Part shown: piece after piece, positions 47,333 through 56,759 of the stretch
How positions within the stretch are numbered: the first letter of the stretch is position 1
How the letters are laid out: every line of letters starts with the position of its first letter
Notes under the pieces: generated by a model
What the model saw: only the letters and a program-made list of their open reading frames with translations
Database searches by the model: none
What the model was told of the DNA's origin: nothing
Position numbers and translations under genes: made by a program
Assembly: GCA_963776935.1 (NCBI GenBank)
Contig: CAVZOP010000012.1
Span: forward strand, 1 to 64,000
From: JALOLG01 sp963776935
GTDB taxonomy: Bacteria > Actinomycetota > Acidimicrobiia > Acidimicrobiales > Ilumatobacteraceae
DNA length: 64,000 nt
Direction: 5' to 3'

Positions 47333-49339
47333 ATGGCGATCATCGAACGTCCAACCCCAGCACTGACCACCCCAGCCGCGGTCGTCGTCACCCCCGAATC
47401 GACCTACGGCGTGTTCCGCCGGCCGGTCAGCACCACCGGTTGGCGCTCGTGGGCGTTCACGATCGACCACAAGAAGCTCGGCATCATGTACGGCTCTACG
47501 GCGATGTTCTTCTTCCTCGTCGGTGGCCTCGAGGCGCTGCTCATCCGGGCCCAGCTGGCCGGGCCGGACGGCACGATCCTGTCGGCCGACAAGTACAACC
47601 AGATGTTCACCATGCACGCCACGACGATGATCTTCCTCTTCGTCATGCCGATGGTGGCGGGCTTCGCCAACTACCTGCTTCCGTTGCAGATCGGCGCCCG
47701 TGACGTCGCCTTCCCGCGGATCAACGCGTTCGGCTTCTGGTGCTTCCTGTTCGGCGGCATCTTCCTCAACACGTCGTGGATCCTCGGTGGGGCGCCCGAC
47801 GGTGGCTGGTTCATGTACGCGCCGAACTCCTCGGTGCCGTTCTCGCCGACGCACGGCATCGACTTCTGGGCCCTCGGTCTGCAGATCACCGGCATCGCGT
47901 CACTGACCGGCGCCCTCAACCTGATCGTGACCGTCATCAACATGCGGGCCCCCGGGATGTCGCTGATGAAGATGCCGATCTTCACCTGGATGGTGTTGGT
48001 CGTGCAGTTCCTGTTGGTGTTCGCGATCCCCGTCATCACGGTGGCGCTGTTCCTCCTGATGTTCCAGCGATCGTTCGACGCCACCTTCTTCTCGGTCGAG
48101 GCGGGGGCCGACCCACTGCTGTGGCAGCACCTGTTCTGGATCTTCGGTCACCCGGAGGTGTACATCCTCGTGTTGCCGTCGTTCGGCATCGTCTCCGAGG
48201 TGCTCCCGGTCTTCTCCCGCAAGCCGCTGTTCGGCTATCCCTTCGTGGTGTTCTCCGGAGCCGCGATCGGGTTCGTCGGCTGGGGGGTGTGGGCGCACCA
48301 CATGTTCGCCTCCGGGCTCGGGCCGATCAGCGTCGCCGTGTTCTCGATCTCGACGATGGCGATCGCCATCCCGACGGGCGTCAAGATCATCAACTGGACG
48401 TTGACGATGTGGGGCGGCAAGCTCCAGTTCACCACCGCGATGCTGTTCGCGATCGCGCTGATCATCGAGTTCACGATCGGTGGTCTGTCGGGTGTGACGC
48501 ACTCAGTGGCACCGTCCGACACGCAACAGACCGACACCTACTACATCGTCGCCCACTTCCACTACGTGCTGTTCGGCGGGGCGATCATGGGCATCTTCGC
48601 CGGCCTCTACTACTGGTGGCCGAAGATCTTCGGCAAGCTGCTCAACGAGCGGCTCGGCAAGTGGAACTTCTGGTTGATGGTCATCGGCATGAACCTCACG
48701 TTCGGTCCGATGCACATCGTCGGGCTCCAGGGCCAGCCGCGGCGCATGTACCAGCACACCGAGGCCCGCAACGGCGAGGGCTTCTTCGACATCGGGTTCT
48801 GGAACCTGGTCGCGTCGATCGGGTCGTTCATCATCGCCATCGGCGTGCTGCTGTTCGTGGTCAACGTGTACGTGTCGCACCGCAAGGGCACCGTGGCGGC
48901 ACCGCTCGATCCGTGGGATGCGCGCAGCCTCGAGTGGATGACCACCAACCCGCCCAAGGAGCACAACTTCGACAAGATCCCCACCGTGCACGCGCTCGAC
49001 GAGTTCTTCCACCGCAAGTACGAGGATCGCGGTACCGAGGACCACCACGACTACCACCAGATCGCCACCGCCGAGGACATCCTGGCCGAGCAGGAGGCCA
49101 ACGCCGATGCCCACATCCACATGCCGTCACCGTCGTACTGGCCGCTGATCGTCGCCCTCGGGTTGCCGATCATGGCCTACGGAATCGTGTTCCACACGTT
49201 GCTGATCGTCGCCGGCGCGGCCATCGCCCTGCTCGGAATGTTCGGCTGGGCGTTGGAGCCGGCGACGGCTGTGGCGACCGACTACGACCCGCCGCCCCCC
49301 GACGGCGCGGTCTCGACGGAGGTGGCCATCAGTGGCTGA
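47333..49339 (+). CDS. ctaD: Cytochrome c oxidase subunit I (aa3/caa3 type)
   Basis: The catalytic subunit, with low-spin heme, heme a3 and CuB. Ligands are all present: MHATTM (heme a His), FGHPEVY (CuB His and cross-linked Tyr), WAHHMF (His pair) and AHFHYVLF (heme a3 and a His). At 668 residues it exceeds the normal 530-550 because a C-terminal extension (from about residue 590) adds two membrane segments (SYWPLIVALGLPIMAYGIVFHTLLIVAGAAIALLG). The stop overlaps the coxC start. Confidence 0.97.
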   Translation: MAIIERPTPALTTPAAVVVTPESTYGVFRRPVSTTGWRSWAFTIDHKKLGIMYGSTAMFFFLVGGLEALLIRAQLAGPDGTILSADKYNQMFTMHATTMIFLFVMPMVAGFANYLLPLQIGARDVAFPRINAFGFWCFLFGGIFLNTSWILGGAPDGGWFMYAPNSSVPFSPTHGIDFWALGLQITGIASLTGALNLIVTVINMRAPGMSLMKMPIFTWMVLVVQFLLVFAIPVITVALFLLMFQRSFDATFFSVEAGADPLLWQHLFWIFGHPEVYILVLPSFGIVSEVLPVFSRKPLFGYPFVVFSGAAIGFVGWGVWAHHMFASGLGPISVAVFSISTMAIAIPTGVKIINWTLTMWGGKLQFTTAMLFAIALIIEFTIGGLSGVTHSVAPSDTQQTDTYYIVAHFHYVLFGGAIMGIFAGLYYWWPKIFGKLLNERLGKWNFWLMVIGMNLTFGPMHIVGLQGQPRRMYQHTEARNGEGFFDIGFWNLVASIGSFIIAIGVLLFVVNVYVSHRKGTVAAPLDPWDARSLEWMTTNPPKEHNFDKIPTVHALDEFFHRKYEDRGTEDHHDYHQIATAEDILAEQEANADAHIHMPSPSYWPLIVALGLPIMAYGIVFHTLLIVAGAAIALLGMFGWALEPATAVATDYDPPPPDGAVSTEVAISG

Positions 49340-50045
49340 CGTGGCTGACGTGGCGATCGACGAACCGGCCGCGCCCGACGCCGGCCCCGACGACGCGCAT
49401 GAGGGCGCGCCCGCCGCCGTGCACGAGTCCGGACACCAAGCCGGGCACGACGACGGGCACGGCGACGGGCACGAGACCCACTACTCGTCCACCGGGTTGT
49501 CGAACAACAAGCTCGGGATGTGGCTCTTCCTGGGCTCGGAATGCCTGCTGTTCGGTGGTCTGATCAGCACCTACATGCTCTACCGCGGCCGGCACTCCGA
49601 GAACCTCGGCCCCGACCAGCTGTGGGACATCCCGTTCACGTCGGCGTCGAGCTTCGTGCTGTTGATGAGCTCGCTGACGATGGTGCTGGCCGTCTCGTCG
49701 GCGAAGCGCGGCGACGACCGCAACACCAAGCTGTGGCTGGCGGTCACGGCGCTGCTCGGATCACTCTTCGTCGCCGGCCAGGTGTACGAGTTCACGACGT
49801 TCTACCGGGAGGGTCTCGGGTACACGACGAGCCTGTTCTCGTCGAGCTTCTACACGCTCACCGGCTTCCACGGGGTGCACGTGTCGGTCGGCATCATCAT
49901 GCTGCTGTCGCTGGTGGGGATGATCACCAAGGGGCGCATCCACGGCGACAAGGCGGAGACCGTCGAACTGATCGGCCTGTACTGGCACTTCGTCGACATC
50001 GTGTGGATCCTGATCTTCACCCTCGTCTACCTGATCCCGGCATGA
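49332..50045 (+). CDS. coxC: Cytochrome c oxidase subunit III
   Basis: A 237-residue subunit III. It has a soluble N-terminal His/Asp-rich stretch (HESGHQAGHDDGHGDGHETHY) of about 55 residues that could bind metal, then five membrane segments with MWLFLGSECLLFGGL, GQVYEFTTFY (conserved Glu), TLTGFHGVHV and LYWHFVDIVWI. GTG start overlaps ctaD by 8 bp. The His-rich extension is not part of the core family. Confidence 0.94.
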   Translation: MADVADVAIDEPAAPDAGPDDAHEGAPAAVHESGHQAGHDDGHGDGHETHYSSTGLSNNKLGMWLFLGSECLLFGGLISTYMLYRGRHSENLGPDQLWDIPFTSASSFVLLMSSLTMVLAVSSAKRGDDRNTKLWLAVTALLGSLFVAGQVYEFTTFYREGLGYTTSLFSSSFYTLTGFHGVHVSVGIIMLLSLVGMITKGRIHGDKAETVELIGLYWHFVDIVWILIFTLVYLIPA

Positions 50046-50085
50046 GGGCGAGCTTGCGAGTCCGACCATCAGAAATGAATCCGCC

Positions 50086-50460
50086 ATGACCACCGACATG
50101 ACCTCCGACACGACCGGCGAACCCGAACACGACATCAGCCCGGCCGACTCCGCCGCCTCGCATGACGACTGGCACGGACACGGACACGGCCTGACCGACC
50201 TCGGGTACGTCCAAGTCGCGGCGGCGCTGGCGATCATCACCGCCCTCGAAGTGCTCGCCAGCTACTCCGACTGGTTGGGCGGCGCGTTCCTGCCGATCCT
50301 GATCGTGTTGATGATCGTGAAGTTCTTCAGCGTCGTGTTGTTCTTCATGCATCTGCGCTTCGACTCGAAGATCTTCAGCGCCCTGTTCTACGCCGGGCTG
50401 TTCCTCGCCGTCGGCGTGTACACGGTCGCCCTCTTCACGTTCCACTTCTTCGACGGCTGA
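50086..50460 (+). CDS. Cytochrome c oxidase subunit IV (prokaryotic type)
   Basis: A 124-residue small subunit with three membrane segments and the family motif VKFFSVVLFFMHLRFDSK. The N-terminus is a His/Asp-rich soluble tail (HDDWHGHGHG). It follows coxC by 40 bp and is an accessory, stabilising subunit of the oxidase. Confidence 0.88.
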   Translation: MTTDMTSDTTGEPEHDISPADSAASHDDWHGHGHGLTDLGYVQVAAALAIITALEVLASYSDWLGGAFLPILIVLMIVKFFSVVLFFMHLRFDSKIFSALFYAGLFLAVGVYTVALFTFHFFDG

Positions 50461-50469
50461 CGGGACGTG

Positions 50470-51414
50470 ATGGAGGTGTCGGTGCTGGCCCAGGCTTCGC
50501 TCACCGCCGATCCGTTCCGATTCGTCTGGCATCCCGAGGTCTGGCTGCTCGTCGGGTTCCTGACCGGTGCCTACGTGTACATGGTTCGCGTGATCGGCCC
50601 GAACGCCGTGCCGTTCGGCCAGCCGCCGGTGAGCCGCCGCCAGGGCGGCTACTTCGTCGCCGCGATGTTGTTGCTGTGGGCGGCGAGCGACTGGCCGATC
50701 CACGACCTCGGTGAGGAGTACCTGTACTCGGCCCACATGTTGCAGCACATGATGCTCAGCTACTTCCTGCCGCCACTGGCGCTGCTCGCCACGCCGGAGT
50801 GGCTGCTGAGAACGCTGATCGGCAATGGTCGCCTCTACAGCGTCGTGCGGTGGCTGTGCCGGCCGATCGCCGCCGGGGTGATCTTCAACCTGGCGGTGAT
50901 GGTCACGCACGTGCCGGGCGTCGTCAACGCGTCCGTCGAGAGCGGTCCGCTGCACTACGGGCTGCACGTCCTCGTCGTGACGACGTCGCTGTTGATGTGG
51001 ATGCCCGTCGTTGGTCCGTTCGCCGAGTTCCGCCTCGGTCCGGCCGCCACGACCATCTACCTGTTCCTCCAATCGGTGATCCCGACCGTGCCGGCCGGGT
51101 GGCTCGTGTTCGCCGAGGGCACCGTCTACAAGCACTACGGGGAACAGCCGGTTCGCGTGTGGGGCATCAGCCCGACCGACGACCAGCAGCTGGCGGGGGC
51201 GATCATGAAGGTCGGCGGCGGACTGTTCCTGTGGTCGATCGTGATCTACGTGTTCTTCTCCAAGTTCGCGGCCTCGTACGGCGAGTCGCACGACTACCGG
51301 CGAGGGGTCCAGATGCCGACCGCCGAGATCACCGGTCACGACGAGGAGCCGCTCACGACGGCCGACGTCGAGCGCGAGTTCGCCCGCGTCCCGGCCACGC
51401 CGGAACCGGACTGA
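50470..51414 (+). CDS. ctaG: Cytochrome c oxidase assembly factor CtaG (caa3-type)
   Basis: A 314-residue membrane protein of the caa3 CtaG family, needed for assembly of the oxidase and probably CuB delivery. It has about seven membrane segments with FVWHPEVWLLVGFL near the start, SAHMLQHMMLSYFLPPLALLATPEW, a typical His-rich helix, and LTHVPGVVN-like (VTHVPGVVN). Start at 50470 (ATG) is preferred to the GTG three bases earlier. It completes the oxidase block and is followed by serS. Confidence 0.9.
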   Translation: MEVSVLAQASLTADPFRFVWHPEVWLLVGFLTGAYVYMVRVIGPNAVPFGQPPVSRRQGGYFVAAMLLLWAASDWPIHDLGEEYLYSAHMLQHMMLSYFLPPLALLATPEWLLRTLIGNGRLYSVVRWLCRPIAAGVIFNLAVMVTHVPGVVNASVESGPLHYGLHVLVVTTSLLMWMPVVGPFAEFRLGPAATTIYLFLQSVIPTVPAGWLVFAEGTVYKHYGEQPVRVWGISPTDDQQLAGAIMKVGGGLFLWSIVIYVFFSKFAASYGESHDYRRGVQMPTAEITGHDEEPLTTADVEREFARVPATPEPD

Positions 51415-51450
51415 CCTGCCCGCGGCCCGGCCGGTAGCCTCACCGCGACT

Positions 51451-52752
51451 GTGATCGACGTCCGACTGCTGCGTACCGACCTCGAAGGCGTCCGCGCCGC
51501 GCTCGCCCGGCGCGGCGACCCGGCCGTGCTCACGACCGTCGATCACGCGGCCGCGCTCGACGGCCGTCTCCGCGACATCACTCTCGAGCGCGACGCCATC
51601 AGAGCACGGGTCAACGAGCTGTCGAAGGAGGTCGGCCGGTTACGGCGCGCGGGCGACGACTCGGCCGGTGTCGCCGCTGCCGAGTCGCTCCAATCGGAGA
51701 GCCGAGCGCTCGGCGACCAGGAACGGATTCTCGCCGCTGAGCACGACGCGGTGAGCGCGGCGCTCCGCGACGACCTGATGGTGATCCCCAACCTGCCCCA
51801 CCCCGAGGCGCCCGACGGTGGTGGGGGCGACGACAACCCCGTCGTGAAGGGTCCGTTCCTCCCCGAGTCGTTCCCCGACCATCAGCGGGTGCCGCACTGG
51901 GAGGCCGCCACCCAGCTCGGCATCCTCGACAACGAGCGCGCCACCAAGATCTCGGGGTCGATGTTCACGATGCAGCGCGGCGCCGGCGCAACGCTCGTCC
52001 GGGCGCTGTGCCAGCTCGCCCTCGATCGCAACGCCGACGCGTTCGAGGAGATCCGGCCACCGTCGTTGGTCACGACGGCGACGCTCACGGCGACCGGTCA
52101 TCTGCCCAAGTTCGCCGACGACGCGTTCGCGATCGAACGCGACGACCTGTGGTGCATCCCGACGGCCGAGGTGCCACTCACGTCGATCTACTCCGACGAG
52201 GTCCTCGATGAGTCGGTGCTGCCGCTGCGGTTGATGGCGTTCACGCCGTCGTTCCGGCGCGAGGCGGGTTCGGCGGGGCGCGACACCCGCGGCATGCTCC
52301 GGGCCCACGAGTTCGACAAGGTCGAGATCCTCGCCCTCGCCACACCCGATCAGGCAGCGGGGCTGCTCGACGAGATGGTCGGACGAGCCGAGCGCACCAT
52401 CGCCGCGCTCGAGCTTCCCTACCGGATCATCGAGATCTGTACCGGCGACATGGGTCAGAGCCACCATCGCAGCTTCGACATCGAGGTGTACGCGCCGGGT
52501 TGCGACCAGTGGTTGGAGGTTTCGTCGGTCAGCTGGTTCAGCGACTACCAGGCGCGGCGGGCCAACGTCAGGTACCGGGTCGACGGAGCGAAAGGGACGC
52601 AGCTCGTCCACACCCTGAACGGCTCGGCACTGGCGGTGCCGCGGGTGTGGGCGGCGATCGTCGAGAACCGGCGGCAGGCCGACGGCTCGATCGTCGTGCC
52701 GGAAGTGCTGCGCCCGTACATGCGCGGGATCGACGTGATCGGCGCCGTGTGA
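51451..52752 (+). CDS. serS: Seryl-tRNA synthetase
   Basis: A 433-residue class II synthetase charging tRNA-Ser. The N-terminal coiled-coil arm (about 30-110) binds the long variable arm; catalytic motifs are motif 2 FRREAGSAGRDTRGMLRAHEFDKVE and motif 3 NGSALAVPRVWAAIVENRR, with TAEVPLT for serine recognition. GTG start. Its stop overlaps the pdxH start (GTGTGA). Confidence 0.97.
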   Translation: MIDVRLLRTDLEGVRAALARRGDPAVLTTVDHAAALDGRLRDITLERDAIRARVNELSKEVGRLRRAGDDSAGVAAAESLQSESRALGDQERILAAEHDAVSAALRDDLMVIPNLPHPEAPDGGGGDDNPVVKGPFLPESFPDHQRVPHWEAATQLGILDNERATKISGSMFTMQRGAGATLVRALCQLALDRNADAFEEIRPPSLVTTATLTATGHLPKFADDAFAIERDDLWCIPTAEVPLTSIYSDEVLDESVLPLRLMAFTPSFRREAGSAGRDTRGMLRAHEFDKVEILALATPDQAAGLLDEMVGRAERTIAALELPYRIIEICTGDMGQSHHRSFDIEVYAPGCDQWLEVSSVSWFSDYQARRANVRYRVDGAKGTQLVHTLNGSALAVPRVWAAIVENRRQADGSIVVPEVLRPYMRGIDVIGAV

Positions 52753-53435
52753 CCGATCATCTCGCCCCGAGCAGCGGCACCGATGGTGGGGGTCGTGGCG
52801 ACTCGATCCGCGATCGGCGGGTGCAGTACGAGACGGCCGGGCTCGACATCGGCGACGTCGACGCCGACCCGATGGTGCAGTGGCAGCTCTGGCACGCCGA
52901 CGCCTTCGAGGCAGGTGTGGCCGAACCGAACGCGATGACGCTCGGCACCGTCGACGCCGACGGCACTCCCGACGCCCGGATCGTGCTCGTGCGTGGTGCC
53001 GACGAGCGCGGCTTCGCGTTCTTCACCAACTACTCGAGCGCCAAGAGTCGCCAGCTCGAGGCGCGTGGCGCCGCATCGGCCGTCTTCGGCTGGCTCGACC
53101 TGCATCGCCAGGTCCGCGTGCGCGGCCGTGTCGAGCTACTCGACGCCGAGTCGAGCGACGCCTATTTCGCGTCCCGCCCGCGCCCGAGCCAGATCGGCGC
53201 CTGGGCGTCGCCCCAGAGCGAGGTGATCGCCGACCGCGCCGAGCTCGAGCGCCTGGTCGCCGCCGTCGACGAGCGGTTCGCCGGGGCCGACGTGCCCCGC
53301 CCACCGCACTGGGGCGGGTGGCTGCTGGTTCCCGAGGTGTTCGAGTTCTGGCAGGGCCGCCCGAGCCGCCTCCACGACCGCCTCCGCTACCACCGCGTCG
53401 CCACCACCTGGCACCTCGCCCGCCTCGCCCCGTAA
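52749..53435 (+). CDS. pdxH: Pyridoxamine 5'-phosphate oxidase
   Basis: FMN-dependent enzyme that makes pyridoxal 5'-phosphate from PNP or PMP. The 228-residue chain has NAMTLGTVDADGTPDARIVLVRG, GFAFFTNYSSAKSRQLEA, QVRVRGRVELL, SRPRPSQIGAWASPQSE and the C-terminal VFEFWQGRPSRLHDRLRYHR, which is the family signature. GTG start overlaps the serS stop. A hairpin of family B follows. Confidence 0.95.
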   Translation: MTDHLAPSSGTDGGGRGDSIRDRRVQYETAGLDIGDVDADPMVQWQLWHADAFEAGVAEPNAMTLGTVDADGTPDARIVLVRGADERGFAFFTNYSSAKSRQLEARGAASAVFGWLDLHRQVRVRGRVELLDAESSDAYFASRPRPSQIGAWASPQSEVIADRAELERLVAAVDERFAGADVPRPPHWGGWLLVPEVFEFWQGRPSRLHDRLRYHRVATTWHLARLAP

Positions 53436-53442
53436 ACCCGTT

Positions 53443-53485
53443 CTGTCTGCCTCAGACGAGCGGAGGGCTCATCTGGAGCAGACAG
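53443..53485. terminator. Inverted repeat after pdxH, hairpin family B (copy 2)
   Basis: Nineteen-bp arms starting CTGTCTGC and ending GCAGACAG, with 16 of 19 matches and a GGAGG loop. The right arm CATCTGGAGCAGACAG is nearly the same as the one at 19261-19304. It lies between pdxH and map. Confidence 0.7.
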
Positions 53486-53515
53486 TTCCGGGAATCCCTT
53501 CGTAGGATGGGGAGG

Positions 53516-54517
53516 ATGGTGCGAACGGTCGCGAATCCGGCGAACCCACCGGCGGCGTTGCCACAGGCGAACGATCTGTGCTGGTGCGGGAGCGGCCGCA
53601 AGTACAAGCGTTGCCACCGCAAGGTCGAAGGCCGGGTGCTGCCGGGCGACGTGACCCCGATGCGGGAGGTCCCGGCCGAGATCGGGCGTCCGCCGTACGC
53701 CGACACCGGCGACGTCGTGCCGTGGGACGAGTCGCGCATCAAGTCGCCCGACGTGATCGAGCGGATGCGCCACGCCGGATCGGTGGCGGCCGAGATCCTG
53801 CGGCTTGCCGGCGAGGCCGTGCGGCCCGGCATCACGACCGACGAGATCGACGTCTACGTCCACGACCTCTATGTCGAGCGCGGGGCGTATCCCAGCCCGC
53901 TGAACTACCACGGGTACCCGAAGAGCTTGTGCACGTCGGTCAACGAGGTCATCTGCCACGGCATCCCCGACTCGCGGGTGCTGCTCGACGGCGACATCGT
54001 CAACCTCGACGTCACGGCGTACATCGGCGGCGTGCACGGCGACACCAACGCCACGTTCTACGTCGGCGACGTCGATCCGATCAGCCGCCGCCTCACCGAG
54101 GTCACCGAGGAGTGCATGTGGCACGGTATCGAGGCGGTTGTGCCCGGCCGGCCGCTGAGCGACATCGGCAAGGCGATCGAACAGCACGCCAAGCAGCACA
54201 GGTACGGCGTCGTGCGGGCGTTCATCGGGCACGGCATCGGCGAGCAGTTCCACACCGACGTGCAGGTGTTCCATTACTACGAGCCGCGGGCCAACATGAT
54301 CATGCGCCCCGGCATGACGTTCACGATCGAGCCGATGATCACGCTCGGAACGTGGCAGCACCGGATGTGGGACGACGGGTGGACAGCGGTGACCACCGAC
54401 GGTAAGCGCACGGCGCAGTTCGAGCACACGGTGCTCGTCACCGACTCCGGCGCCGACGTGCTCACTGGCGGGCCGGGCGCCGTCTCACCGGTCGCGCCGT
54501 GGCACCGCCCGACCTGA
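53516..54517 (+). CDS. map: Type I methionine aminopeptidase with N-terminal SEC-C zinc motif
   Basis: Removes the initiator Met. A SEC-C-type metal site (LCWCGSGRKYKRCHRK, Cys22, Cys24, Cys33) precedes the catalytic domain. Metal ligands are seen in NLDVTAYIGGVHGDTNATF (two Asp), FIGHGIGEQFH (His), TIEPMI (Glu) and QFEHTVLV (Glu). Eukaryotic and mycobacterial MapB-type enzymes have similar extensions; SEC-C-MetAP is known in several bacteria. The start is uncertain: 53507, 53516 or the GTG at 53519; GGGGAGG lies just before 53516. Total about 333 residues. Confidence 0.92.
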   Translation: MVRTVANPANPPAALPQANDLCWCGSGRKYKRCHRKVEGRVLPGDVTPMREVPAEIGRPPYADTGDVVPWDESRIKSPDVIERMRHAGSVAAEILRLAGEAVRPGITTDEIDVYVHDLYVERGAYPSPLNYHGYPKSLCTSVNEVICHGIPDSRVLLDGDIVNLDVTAYIGGVHGDTNATFYVGDVDPISRRLTEVTEECMWHGIEAVVPGRPLSDIGKAIEQHAKQHRYGVVRAFIGHGIGEQFHTDVQVFHYYEPRANMIMRPGMTFTIEPMITLGTWQHRMWDDGWTAVTTDGKRTAQFEHTVLVTDSGADVLTGGPGAVSPVAPWHRPT

Positions 54518-54557
54518 TCTCGGGAACCAGGCCTCGACCGCGGCCGACCCGTTCGCC

Positions 54558-55160
54558 GTGACGATCGATCCGACCAGCCCGCGAGCGTCCGATCAACTCC
54601 GCAGCGGAAGAAGCTTCGCCGCACTGCCCAAATTGGTGCTCATCATCCCCGCCATCGCGCTCGGGCTCGGTGGATGTGGTGACGACGACAGCGGAGGCAA
54701 CGATGCCGCAGCCGGCGGCGGCACGGTCGAGGTGTCGGATGCGTGGGCGCGTTCGAGCCCTCCAGGTGTCGCCGACGGCGCCGCCTACGTGACGATCGAG
54801 AGCGCCGCGGACGATCAACTCATCGGTGTCTCCGTGCCGGCCGATGTGGCGGCGTCGGTCGAGCTGCACGAGACCGTGACTGACGACGGGGAGGCCGTCG
54901 ACGACACCGCCGGCCACGGCACGGGCAGCCACGGCACGGCACCGGCCGAGGGTTCCGGCGCGACGATGACGATGCGGCAGGTGTCGGCCGTTGATCTGCC
55001 GGCTGGTGAGCCGGTCGTGTTCGGGCCGGGTGGCCTGCACGTGATGCTGGTCGATCTCGCCGGACCGTTGGAGTCCGGGTCGTCGTTCGAGCTCACGCTG
55101 ACGTTCGCCGATGCCGAGCCGCTGACCATCACCGTCGACGTCCGAGACGAGGCTCCGTGA
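54558..55160 (+). CDS. Copper chaperone PCu(A)C-family lipoprotein
   Basis: A 200-residue lipoprotein (lipobox LGLGGC) of the PCuAC/DUF461 family, which delivers copper to the CuA site of subunit II outside the membrane. Ligand pattern: ELHETV, TMTMRQV, GGLHVMLVDL, giving His-Met-His-Met. A His-bearing insert (TAGHGTGSHGTAP) sits between the first His and Met. GTG start. Its stop overlaps the TlpA-like gene, so both are co-translated. Confidence 0.88.
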   Translation: MTIDPTSPRASDQLRSGRSFAALPKLVLIIPAIALGLGGCGDDDSGGNDAAAGGGTVEVSDAWARSSPPGVADGAAYVTIESAADDQLIGVSVPADVAASVELHETVTDDGEAVDDTAGHGTGSHGTAPAEGSGATMTMRQVSAVDLPAGEPVVFGPGGLHVMLVDLAGPLESGSSFELTLTFADAEPLTITVDVRDEAP

Positions 55161-55660
55161 CGCTCCGCCGACGCTCCGGGCGAGTGTCGGCGGTCCTGCT
55201 CGTGCCGTTCGTGCTCACCGTCGCGTGCGGTGACTCGGAAGGTGCCAGTGAACGACTTCCTGACCTCGAGGTCGAGACGTTGCGCGGTGGCGAGCCGTTC
55301 GCGCTCGGCGATCTCGAGGGCCCGGCCGTCGTGAACCTGTGGGCCACGTGGTGCGTGCCGTGCAAGCGCGAGCTCCCCGAGTTCCAGGCGGTTCACGAGT
55401 CGCTGGCCGGCGAGGTGGCGTTCGTGGGTGTGAACATCGGCGACGACGGGGACGACGCAGCCGACTACCTCGACAACCTCGGGATCACCTACGACCAGTA
55501 TCTCGACTTCGACTCCGAGCTGACCGCGGCGCTGGAGACGGCGACGTTGCCGATGACGGTCATCATCGACGCCGACGAGCGGATCGCGTTGCGCCACATC
55601 GGCCCGCTCGACCAGGACGAGCTGATCGAATCCCTCGCCGCCGTCCGCACCCCACCGTGA
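55157..55660 (+). CDS. TlpA-like thiol:disulfide oxidoreductase lipoprotein
   Basis: A 167-residue thioredoxin-fold lipoprotein (lipobox Cys24 in LTVACGD). The active site is WCVPC (Cys66, Cys69); the cis-Pro is in ATLPMTV. Such proteins reduce CuA cysteines or apocytochromes on the outer face. Coupled to the PCuAC gene by a GTGA overlap, consistent with oxidase maturation. Confidence 0.9.
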   Translation: MTLRRRSGRVSAVLLVPFVLTVACGDSEGASERLPDLEVETLRGGEPFALGDLEGPAVVNLWATWCVPCKRELPEFQAVHESLAGEVAFVGVNIGDDGDDAADYLDNLGITYDQYLDFDSELTAALETATLPMTVIIDADERIALRHIGPLDQDELIESLAAVRTPP

Positions 55661-55671
55661 CCTCCCTCGAT

Positions 55672-55716
55672 CTCATGAAGTTTCGGCGTTCTCAGGACGC
55701 CGAAAAACCTCACGAG
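55672..55716. repeat. Imperfect inverted repeat, hairpin family A (copy 2)
   Basis: CTCATGAAGTTTCGGCGT pairs with ACGCCGAAAAACCTCACGAG across a 7-nt loop, with minor mismatches. It shares the GAAGTTTCGGCGT core with the perfect hairpin at 25-67. It sits between the convergent ends of the TlpA gene and the membrane-protein gene. Confidence 0.75.
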
Positions 55717-56759
55717 GTCGGTTGGAGGCGCGGGCGGGTGGGGCGGATGAGGGCGGTGACTGCCGCGCCGGCCGCCGCGACTCCGACCACGAACGCACCG
55801 GCGGTCACGGCGCGGTCGAGCCAGTAGGGAGCGTCGGTCGGGAGTACGGCCTTGGTGAGGCCGCCGCGACGGTCGAGCGCCCACACCGCGAGCTCGAGAC
55901 CGGCGATCGCGGCCGCCGCATGTCCGCCCGGTGTCGGTCCGAGGGCCCATGCCGCGGCGCCGAACGCGACGGCGAGGACGGGGAGCAGCCACCACACCAC
56001 GCGTGGATCGGTGGAGGTGGGGAGGGATGCGTACCCGATCCAGCCGACCGCGGCCGCCAGCCCGCCGGTACCGACGAGCACCAGTCCCCACACCCGTCGC
56101 CACTTCGCCAGCAGGGCGGCGGCGACCACGACCACGCCCGCGATCGCCCCGAGCACCGCCGGCCATCGCGAGGGGGCGGGCATCCACGTGCTCTCGATCC
56201 GGATGTCGACGTCGACGCCGTCGACGACGATCGGCAGCAGCTCGTCGAGGATCAGATCCCCCCGTTCAGCGCCGACCGGATCACCGGTCTGCATCCGGTG
56301 GGCGCGGTGGTCGTGCCAGGCGTACTCACCGCTCCCCGGCCCGGCGACTTCGGCCCACTCCGGCTCGTCGTCGGGCCGCACATCGTCGGGGATCGTGCCG
56401 CCGCCGTACCGCGAGCCGTTGATGTAGGTGGCCGGTGAACGCTGGTTCTCGAAGACCGACCCGTCGGCGGCGAACCGCAGGTACGGCTCGTCCTGGTACC
56501 CCATGATCTCGACCTCGACGCCGGGATCGACGCGCAGCAGGACGAACGAATCGCCGCCGACGATCGACACCTCGATCGTCGGGGTCGGCGGATCGATGGC
56601 GACGACCTCGGAGCGATAGTCGGTCGGTCCGGCGCTGTCGGCCATCGCCGGCGTCGGCGACACCACGACGGCTGTCGCGGCGATCGCCAGGAAGACGCCG
56701 ACCGCCCGCCATCGCATGGCCGGCCGGGCTGGTCGCCGGCGGCGGCGCGACACGTTCAC
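55710..56759 (-). CDS. Exported membrane protein of unknown function (SCO1 operon)
   Basis: A 349-residue protein: signal peptide (about 1-40, ending AMADS), an outer domain of about 160 residues with a YAWHDHRAHRM motif, then five or so membrane segments (from about residue 202). A YAWHDHR motif rich in His recurs in actinobacterial proteins next to SCO1 and could bind copper; I infer rather than show this. GTG start overlaps the SCO1 stop by 4 bp, so it belongs to the same operon. Confidence 0.75.
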   Translation of the reverse strand: MNVSRRRRRPARPAMRWRAVGVFLAIAATAVVVSPTPAMADSAGPTDYRSEVVAIDPPTPTIEVSIVGGDSFVLLRVDPGVEVEIMGYQDEPYLRFAADGSVFENQRSPATYINGSRYGGGTIPDDVRPDDEPEWAEVAGPGSGEYAWHDHRAHRMQTGDPVGAERGDLILDELLPIVVDGVDVDIRIESTWMPAPSRWPAVLGAIAGVVVVAAALLAKWRRVWGLVLVGTGGLAAAVGWIGYASLPTSTDPRVVWWLLPVLAVAFGAAAWALGPTPGGHAAAAIAGLELAVWALDRRGGLTKAVLPTDAPYWLDRAVTAGAFVVGVAAAGAAVTALIRPTRPRLQPTS

